Assembly: GCA_002691025.1 (NCBI GenBank)
Contig: NZGT01000134.1
Coordinates: 9,426-46,850, forward strand
DNA from: Spirochaeta sp.
GTDB lineage: Bacteria > Myxococcota_A > UBA9160 > UBA4427
Reading direction: 5' to 3'
DNA: 37,425 nucleotides
In this document: one piece after another, positions 32,523 to 37,425 of the stretch
Layout of the letters: each line of letters opens with the position of its first letter
Position numbering within the stretch: the stretch's first letter is position 1
Translations under genes and position numbers: made by a program
The notes under the pieces: generated by a model
Told to the model about the DNA's origin: nothing
The model's database searches: none
Seen by the model: only the letters and a program-made list of their open reading frames with translations

Positions 32523-33077
32523 ATGACAAACGAGGAACCCGAAGAATCCGAGCCTGGAGAGCGAAGCGTCCTGCCTGTCCACTTTCCGGATCTGGCCGAG
32601 CTTGAGTCCGTGTATCGCTCGGATATCTGTCGGGGTGGGATTTTCGTGGCGATGGAGGAACCCTTGTCGTTGCGGGAATGGGTCGCAGTGGAATTCACCC
32701 TGGATGAGTGGTCCGAGGGCCTTCGGGTGGAAGGCGAGGTGGTGCGAAGCGTCCGTGAGCCAGGGTCTCAAGGCACCGGTGTGGCCGTCGCGTTCACTCA
32801 GCCCATGGCCGATCTGCGTGAGGTCTTCGAGGCGAGACTGGAGTCCGCACGGAATTCGAAGCGGGCCGGGCCGTCGTTGGAGACTGTTTTTTCAGTGGCG
32901 CCCGGATGGGATGCGAGTGCGCTGCCCAGTGGCGATTCGCTGGGGCTTTCCCTGGTCGAACTGGCGGACTCGGGTTTCAACCTGGAGAGGATCCTCGAGG
33001 TGATTCCGGAGAGCGAAAGCCAGATTCGAAGTCGGCTCGAAGACTTGCTGGAGGCCGGTCTGCTGCAGCGCCAGTGA
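32523..33077 (+). CDS. PilZ-like domain protein with C-terminal helical/winged-helix segment
   Basis: A 184-residue soluble protein. Residues about 15-95 match the PilZ-like family frequent in myxobacteria: VHFPDLAELESVYRSDICRGGIFVAMEEPL, a WVAVEFTLDEW strand, EGEVVRSVRE, and TGVAVAFTQ. The arginine-rich RxxxR loop needed for cyclic-di-GMP is not seen, so nucleotide binding is doubtful. The C-terminal part (LSLVELADSGFNLERILEVIPESE, RSRLEDLLEAGLLQRQ) looks like the winged-helix segment of DUF4388-type response proteins. An ATG with GGGGAAGG upstream marks the start. It stands 90 bases after the glutamine-synthetase-like gene. Function unknown; a signalling or motility role is inferred from the family. 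Confidence 0.75.
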   Translation: MTNEEPEESEPGERSVLPVHFPDLAELESVYRSDICRGGIFVAMEEPLSLREWVAVEFTLDEWSEGLRVEGEVVRSVREPGSQGTGVAVAFTQPMADLREVFEARLESARNSKRAGPSLETVFSVAPGWDASALPSGDSLGLSLVELADSGFNLERILEVIPESESQIRSRLEDLLEAGLLQRQ

Positions 33078-33168
33078 AGCGTGACTGCGAGAAAGTGGAG
33101 GGTTCGCCAACGCGAGCACGGTCTTCAAAATCCACAGGGGCCCTCATGGAATGCGGAGTTCGGGTAAG

Positions 33169-33199
33169 CTTCTCCGGGTCTCGTGACGAGAAGGAGAAG
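33169..33199 (+). promoter_or_regulatory. Hairpin covering the SDR gene's ribosome site
   Basis: CTTCTCC at 33169-33175 is complementary to GGAGAAG at 33193-33199, and inside it TCTCG (33179-33183) pairs with CGAGA (33187-33191) around a TGA loop. The outer 3' arm is the Shine-Dalgarno sequence of the dehydrogenase gene that starts at 33205. Such a stem could slow initiation; regulation is not demonstrated. Confidence 0.45.
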
Positions 33200-33204
33200 T
33201 AGCC

Positions 33205-33996
33205 GTGGCCACTCTGCAGGAAACAACCCTCAAGGGAAAATCGGCCTTGATCACCGGCGGTGGGAGCGGCATCGGCCGCGAAACCGCTCTACTGATGGCT
33301 TCATCAGGAGCCCATGTCGTGGTGTGTGAACGCGATGAGGAGGGCGGGCAGGCGACCGTGACCCAGATCCAGGAGGCGGGTGGCCGAGCCGCCCTGGTGG
33401 TGGCGGATGTGTCCGATGACGCACAGATGCGATCGGCGGTGGAAACCACGGTGAAGGAAACGGGGGGGCTTCACGTTCTCTTCAACAATGCGGGCATCTT
33501 CCCGGATGGGGACGGCTCTCCTGTGGATACGCCTCTGGATATCTGGGAGTGGGTGATCGATGTCAATCTCAAGGGCGTGTTCCTGGGGTGCAAGTATGGC
33601 ATTCCGGCCATGTTGGAGAGCGGGGGAGGGTCCATCATCAACACGGCGTCTTTTGTTGCCGTGTTGGGCGCAGCCACTTCGCAGATTGCCTACACGGCCA
33701 GCAAGGGTGGCGTGCTCGCCATGACCCGTGAAATCGCGGTGGAATATGCGCGTCAGGGGATTCGTGCGAATGCGCTCTGTCCCGGACCGGTTCGTACGCC
33801 TTTGCTCGAGGAATTCCTGGCCGACCCCGAAGTGCGAGCCCGTCGCCTGGTCCATATTCCCATGGGTCGGTTGGCCGAGGCGGAGGAATTGGCCCAGGCC
33901 GTTCTGTACCTGGCCTCGGATGCATCCTCCTATGTGACGGGAACCACGTTCATGGTGGATGGGGGAATTGCGGCGGCCTACGTGACGCCTGAATAG
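33205..33996 (+). CDS. Short-chain dehydrogenase/reductase
   Basis: This 263-residue classical SDR has the nucleotide loop TGGGSGIG (about 17-24), the NNAG motif (FNNAGIF), Asn121, and the triad Ser149 (NTASF), Tyr163 and Lys167 (YTASKGG). The usual PG after the active site is present (LCPGPVRTPLLEEF), and the protein ends YVTGTTFMVDGGIAA. SDRs reduce or oxidise alcohol/keto groups using NAD(P). The adenine-side residue after strand 2 is in CERDEEGG; a negatively charged residue there favours NAD, an inference. The GTG at 33205 follows GGAGAAG. The next gene, an anion exporter family member, starts nine bases after the stop, so the two are probably co-transcribed. The substrate is unknown. 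Confidence 0.93.
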   Translation: MATLQETTLKGKSALITGGGSGIGRETALLMASSGAHVVVCERDEEGGQATVTQIQEAGGRAALVVADVSDDAQMRSAVETTVKETGGLHVLFNNAGIFPDGDGSPVDTPLDIWEWVIDVNLKGVFLGCKYGIPAMLESGGGSIINTASFVAVLGAATSQIAYTASKGGVLAMTREIAVEYARQGIRANALCPGPVRTPLLEEFLADPEVRARRLVHIPMGRLAEAEELAQAVLYLASDASSYVTGTTFMVDGGIAAAYVTPE

Positions 33997-34005
33997 AACC
34001 CGTCT

Positions 34006-34725
34006 ATGGACCTATCCTGGTACACGCTCGGACTCGCCCTGTGCGTGGTTTTTATCGGGGCGTTTGCCCAGGGGACGGCCGGCTTCGGCTTGGCTTTGGT
34101 GGCGGTTCCGGTGCTGGGGCAGGTCAACCCCGACTGGGTCCCCGGTCCGATCTTGTGGGTGACCTTCCTGTTGAGTCTCGTGATCGTGTGGCGAGACGGT
34201 GGCGCCATCGATCGTCGAACCCTGGTGATTCCCATGCTCGGTCAGATCCTTGGGATCCTTCTGGCCTTGATGATTCTGGGCTGGGTGACACCTCGGGCGA
34301 TCTCGGTCCTCACGGGTTCGATTGTCCTGTTCGCGGTGGTGCTTTCGGCATTCGGCTTCCGAGTCCATCCGAAGACGCCACACTTCGTTCTGGCAGGGAC
34401 CCTGGCCGGTTTCATGGGGACGACGGCTTCGATTCCCGGTCCGCCGCTGGCCTTGCTTCATCAGGATGCATCGCCGGCTCGACTCCGGGCAACCCTGGCC
34501 CACTTCTTTGTCGTCGGAAACGGTCTCGCGCTGCTTGGGCTGGCCTGGACGGGGCGATTCGGCCTGGATGAACTGATGGCGGGACTTACGGTCTTTCCCG
34601 CGGCGGGGCTCGGTTATGGGGTCGCTTCGCTGACGGCGGATCGCCTGTCCGTCTCGTGGATCCGTCGACTCATCCTGCTCTTTTCAGCCGCCGGGGCTCT
34701 GGTCTTGATCTATCGAGCGAGTTGA
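34006..34725 (+). CDS. TauE/SafE family membrane transporter
   Basis: A 239-residue multi-spanning protein of the TauE/SafE (sulfite/sulfoacetate exporter) family. It has about seven hydrophobic helices; the first contains the family motif FAQGTAGFGLALVAVPVL, and the inner repeat mirrors it (LAGTLAGFMGTTASIPGPPLALL). It starts nine bases after the dehydrogenase stop, so co-transcription and a related substrate are plausible. Members export or import sulfite, organosulfonates and other anions; the ligand cannot be named. It converges with the protease gene 14 bases beyond. Confidence 0.9.
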   Translation: MDLSWYTLGLALCVVFIGAFAQGTAGFGLALVAVPVLGQVNPDWVPGPILWVTFLLSLVIVWRDGGAIDRRTLVIPMLGQILGILLALMILGWVTPRAISVLTGSIVLFAVVLSAFGFRVHPKTPHFVLAGTLAGFMGTTASIPGPPLALLHQDASPARLRATLAHFFVVGNGLALLGLAWTGRFGLDELMAGLTVFPAAGLGYGVASLTADRLSVSWIRRLILLFSAAGALVLIYRAS

Positions 34726-34739
34726 ACCCGTTGGGTGGC

Positions 34740-35885
34740 TTAAAGGGACCGACTGCGGCGACGCCAGGCCAGAGCGAATATCAGCAGGCCTGTGGAGATG
34801 AGAAGAGTCGGCCAATGCCAGTCGAGGGACTTGAGGAGGGGTTCCCTTGCTCCCAGGATGGGAACGGGCGAGCAGGTCGGTGCCCATGTGGTCTGGGCTG
34901 TGTCGTCTTCGGTGACGGTGCCTTGGATCGCTTCCATGATTGCGTTGCGGTAGTGGGAAAGGTCCGCGACCCAGGTGATATTGCCGTAAAAGGAGGAGTC
35001 CTTGGGTTGCTTCGCAAAGCTTGAAACGCTGAAGGTCAGGCCGAAGAGGGCGGTTCCTCGTTCTGGGAAGATGGGGTCCAGATCGGCGAAGACAGCACCT
35101 CCGGAATCCCCGAAAGCGGCAGCCGCCTCCTGGTCCGTTGCTTCCGTATCATCGACAGGGTCAAAGACCAGCGGGATGGCCAGCGTTCGGCCGTCTTCTT
35201 TTCCCACGTCCACGTAATGCGGTCCGGCCGCGACCCGGTTGGTGCCCCAGCGCTTGGTTTGATCTTTCTTCCAGCTGAATCCGTCGAGGAGGCCACGCTC
35301 GGGGAAGTCCACGGTGAGTGAGGGACCGCGAGAAGAGCCAAAGCCGACCAGGGTGACTTCCTGACCGTAGCGCGCAGGGCGCGCCGGAATCCGCAAAGCC
35401 GGAAGCCCGGGGTCCCGGTCCACCTGGAAAAGGACCAGATCGGTGGGGCGACCGTCTGGATTCATGATCGGGGTGACGGTTTCGGCCACGGGGTTGAGCC
35501 ACTGTCCCCCCATGGTGAGAACGGTGACGCCCACATGTTGGGTGGTCAGGATCCAACGGCATCCCAGATAGACGGCCGATGGGCCTCCAAGGTGTTGGAT
35601 GACGTGATCCCAACCCGGGTCGGGTTGCGGGGGCCGAATGTTCCCCTGTCCCTGGTCGTGATCAAGCACCAGGGCCCAAGCCGGAGCCGGGGCGCAGAGG
35701 GAAAGCGCGGTGAGAACCGTCAGAGCCGTTCGAGGTAGAGCCTGCCGGAGGTCCCCAATGCCTCGTATCCAGGCCCGAGTCCATCGGGGTTCGTGGGTTC
35801 GGAGCCTGAACCGGGTGGCTCTCAGAGGTCGCCTCTTTGCTTTTGAGGGCGATTTTACGTGCACATCCGTTCCTTCAAGGCTCAT
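34740..35885 (-). CDS. Trypsin-like serine protease with C-terminal membrane anchor
   Basis: A secreted S1-family protease of about 381 residues. A long basic N-region precedes a hydrophobic signal segment (ALTVLTALSLCAPAPAWA, about residues 55-72 from the ATG at 35885). The triad is His117 (ILTTQHVG), Asp149 (PTDLVLFQ) and Ser261 (AFGDSGGAVF). The C-terminus has a single hydrophobic helix (LLISTGLLIFALAW) followed by RRRSRS, the form of a sorting/anchor tail like those used for rhomboid- or rhombosortase-processed proteins. The start is uncertain: ATG 35885 is given, GTG 35864 has a better ribosome site (AAGGA), and TTG 35915 is also in frame. Its substrate is unknown; the tail suggests surface or periplasmic display. 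Confidence 0.85.
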   Translation of the reverse strand: MSLEGTDVHVKSPSKAKRRPLRATRFRLRTHEPRWTRAWIRGIGDLRQALPRTALTVLTALSLCAPAPAWALVLDHDQGQGNIRPPQPDPGWDHVIQHLGGPSAVYLGCRWILTTQHVGVTVLTMGGQWLNPVAETVTPIMNPDGRPTDLVLFQVDRDPGLPALRIPARPARYGQEVTLVGFGSSRGPSLTVDFPERGLLDGFSWKKDQTKRWGTNRVAAGPHYVDVGKEDGRTLAIPLVFDPVDDTEATDQEAAAAFGDSGGAVFADLDPIFPERGTALFGLTFSVSSFAKQPKDSSFYGNITWVADLSHYRNAIMEAIQGTVTEDDTAQTTWAPTCSPVPILGAREPLLKSLDWHWPTLLISTGLLIFALAWRRRSRSL

Positions 35886-36097
35886 GTCATGGGAAAACCC
35901 CAAGGGAATTTCCAAATTGGCCGGTCGACTCTAGCTCAGCGCCTGCTTCTCCGTGACCGCAGGGCAGTGCGTGGCTCGGCCACCCGCTTCTGGATCGTGA
36001 GACCCTGGAAGAAGTTCCCCCGGGGCAAACCTCATGCCGAGGGAGTCTGTGTCCGATAGGTGGATGTCCGGCCACTCAATGGGGAGCGTGAAGCGGA
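35886..36097. other. Divergent spacer between protease and transglycosylase
   Basis: About 210 bases that must hold promoters for both divergent genes. I found no box pair matching sigma70 well and no other feature I could support. Confidence 0.4.
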
Positions 36098-36742
36098 ATG
36101 CAGCGAAGCAATCAGGGAATCGGCCCGTCTATGAAGCGGAGCGGGATGGGTCTGGCCTTGTCCCTGATTCTGGGGGCTGGAATGTCCTCCGCGGGTGGGC
36201 TCTATACCTTCACCGATGCCCAGGGAACCATTCATTTCACCGACCGGCCCCAGGATGTGCGATATCGGTTGAAGACCTTGCCGCGGGGAGGCTTGGCTCT
36301 GGGTTCGCAGGTCCAGGTCACGCGACGCGAACTCGACAAAATCATCCGACGGGTCTCTTCTGATCACAAGGTCGACCCGGCTCTGGTCAAGGCCGTCATC
36401 GCGGCGGAATCCAATTTTGAAGCCGGTGCGGTCTCTCGTGCCGGAGCCGTGGGGCTGATGCAACTCATGCCCTCGACCGCGGCCGATATGGGGGTTGAGG
36501 CCCCCTTTGAACCCCAGCAGAATGTTCGGGGAGGTGTTCGCTATCTGAAATTGCTGCTCGATCGATTTGATGCACTGGAGCATGCCTTGGCGGCCTACAA
36601 CGCCGGACCGGAAACCGTGGCTCGCTACGACGGAATCCCTCCCTATCCCGAAACGCGAGCCTATGTGGCTCGCGTGTTGCGATTCTACTCCAGGTATCAG
36701 TCCGTCGAACTTCTTGCGAAGCGTGAAACTGGAGGCCTGTGA
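36098..36742 (+). CDS. DUF4124-lytic transglycosylase (SLT family)
   Basis: A 214-residue periplasmic protein. A signal peptide (MKRSGMGLALSLILGAGMSSA, from residue 12) leads to a DUF4124 segment (GLYTFTDAQGTIHFTDRP) and then a soluble lytic transglycosylase domain. The catalytic Glu104 is in IAAESNFEAGA, with GAVGLMQLMPSTA and ALAAYNAGPETV following. It cuts glycan strands of peptidoglycan with formation of anhydro-muropeptides. The ATG at 36098 is given; an in-frame ATG at 36131 starts directly at the signal peptide. An intrinsic terminator overlaps the stop codon region. Confidence 0.92.
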   Translation: MQRSNQGIGPSMKRSGMGLALSLILGAGMSSAGGLYTFTDAQGTIHFTDRPQDVRYRLKTLPRGGLALGSQVQVTRRELDKIIRRVSSDHKVDPALVKAVIAAESNFEAGAVSRAGAVGLMQLMPSTAADMGVEAPFEPQQNVRGGVRYLKLLLDRFDALEHALAAYNAGPETVARYDGIPPYPETRAYVARVLRFYSRYQSVELLAKRETGGL

Positions 36743-36764
36743 GCCTCGGGGAGGCTTCTCTTTT
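36742..36764 (+). terminator. Intrinsic terminator after the lytic transglycosylase
   Basis: AGCCTC at 36742-36747 pairs with GAGGCT at 36751-36756 around a GGG loop, followed by TCTCTTTT. The stem starts at the last base of the stop codon. The geometry and T-rich tail fit a Rho-independent terminator. Confidence 0.65.
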
Positions 36765-36939
36765 CGGGGTAGGAGTCGATTTTTATCCATCTCTGATCTG
36801 AAGTAGTATCCGTGAGATCAATCCGATGAGTCCCACTCCTTGAGCGAAATCCTGCGGTCGAAATTTCAGGACGTGACGGGCGGAAGATGGGTCGGGACTC
36901 AGAAGTCTGACGGCTCCGCAATGGAGGAGGCAACAGCGT

Positions 36940-37425
36940 ATGGCCAGCGGGGACGCCGAACACAGCAACGCTGTGTCGCAAGAGAGCGGCGAGACTGCGC
37001 CTCGCTCAGGCTTTGCTCATCGGCGCCGGGCTTCGGAGAACTTCTGGAATTGGCCCAATACCATCACGATGATCCGGATCGGGTTGGTCCCGCTTCTGCT
37101 GTTGGTTCCCACGGCCTGGGGACAGACCCGCTTCGGAAGTCAGGTCATGGCCTGGGCTTTCATCGTGGCTGCGCTCTCGGACATTCTCGACGGCTGGCTG
37201 GCTCGGCGGAGCGGAGGCATCACCCGGATGGGCAAGCTGCTCGATCCGCTGGCCGACAAATTCCTGATTGCGACAGCGCTCATCGTGCTCCTCGCGTGTG
37301 GTCGGATTCCGGTCTGGGCCTCCTTCATGGTGGTGGTCATCATTGGGCGGGAGTTGGCGGTGACGAGTCTCAGGAGCATTGCTTCGTCGGACGGTCACGT
37401 GGTGGGGGCCTCCTGGCAGGGCAAG
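36940..37425 (+). CDS. pgsA: CDP-diacylglycerol-glycerol-3-phosphate phosphatidyltransferase, 3'-truncated
   Basis: The frame is open from ATG 36940 to the window end (162 codons), so the C-terminus is missing. A polar N-terminus (about 35 residues) is followed by PNTITMIRIGLVPLLLLV, then the CDP-alcohol phosphotransferase signature (Asp-x2-Asp-Gly-x2-Ala-Arg-x8-Gly-x3-Asp-x3-Asp), seen as DILDGWLARR and GKLLDPLADKFL, then IIGRELAVTSLRSIA. This pattern is typical of PgsA, which starts phosphatidylglycerol synthesis from CDP-diacylglycerol. The ATG has GGAGGAGG about 9-12 bases upstream. It complements cdsA in the same window. Confidence 0.9.
   Translation, partial: MASGDAEHSNAVSQESGETAPRSGFAHRRRASENFWNWPNTITMIRIGLVPLLLLVPTAWGQTRFGSQVMAWAFIVAALSDILDGWLARRSGGITRMGKLLDPLADKFLIATALIVLLACGRIPVWASFMVVVIIGRELAVTSLRSIASSDGHVVGASWQGK

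Overview
The window is GC-rich chromosomal DNA from a Gram-negative bacterium. An outer membrane is implied by lpxC, a periplasmic lytic transglycosylase and lipobox proteins. A myxobacterial-type PilZ-like protein, a TPR-containing Ser/Thr kinase, DUF3604, the thiolase/DUF35 pair and a Cys-rich micro-lipoprotein together suggest a lineage once grouped with the Deltaproteobacteria (Myxococcota, Binatota or Desulfobacterota-like). This placement is inferred from gene content only. I saw no tRNA, rRNA, CRISPR array, insertion sequence or phage gene; most of the window is housekeeping DNA with accessory genes at both ends.

Left part (1-6032): the C-terminal part of a DUF3604 protein (cut by the window edge), a membrane-anchored glutathione-transferase-like protein, two very small genes (a two-helix membrane peptide and a Cys-rich lipoprotein), a SnoaL-like protein, and a DUF35 Zn-ribbon/OB-fold + thiolase operon on the minus strand. 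That operon has a near-consensus sigma70 promoter and a 14-bp perfect terminator-type hairpin.

Centre-left (6033-17540): a minus-strand pair encoding an Hsp70 without a recognisable lid and a J-domain/TPR partner; then, on the plus strand, yebC-ruvC-ruvA-ruvB, a membrane-anchored TPR-Ser/Thr kinase with a C-terminal catalytic domain, and the coupled run lpxC - (rimI-pyrK fusion) - pyrD.

Centre (17541-27690): the classical translation/RNA-decay block rimP-nusA-infB-DUF503-rbfA-truB-rpsO-pnp-dut. Its leaders carry visible RNA structure: a terminator-like hairpin with ten T just before rimP, two hairpins before rpsO, and a long stem that pairs with the Shine-Dalgarno sequence of pnp.

Right part (27691-37425): cdsA, a small membrane protein, purF, a glutamine-synthetase-family enzyme, a PilZ-like protein, a short-chain dehydrogenase, a TauE/SafE transporter, a convergent trypsin-like protease with a C-terminal membrane anchor, a DUF4124-lytic transglycosylase, and the start of pgsA (cut by the window end). 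cdsA and pgsA both belong to phospholipid synthesis. The observations most worth following are the RimI-PyrK fusion, the lidless Hsp70/J-TPR pair, the inverted-architecture TPR kinase, and the SD-sequestering pnp leader.
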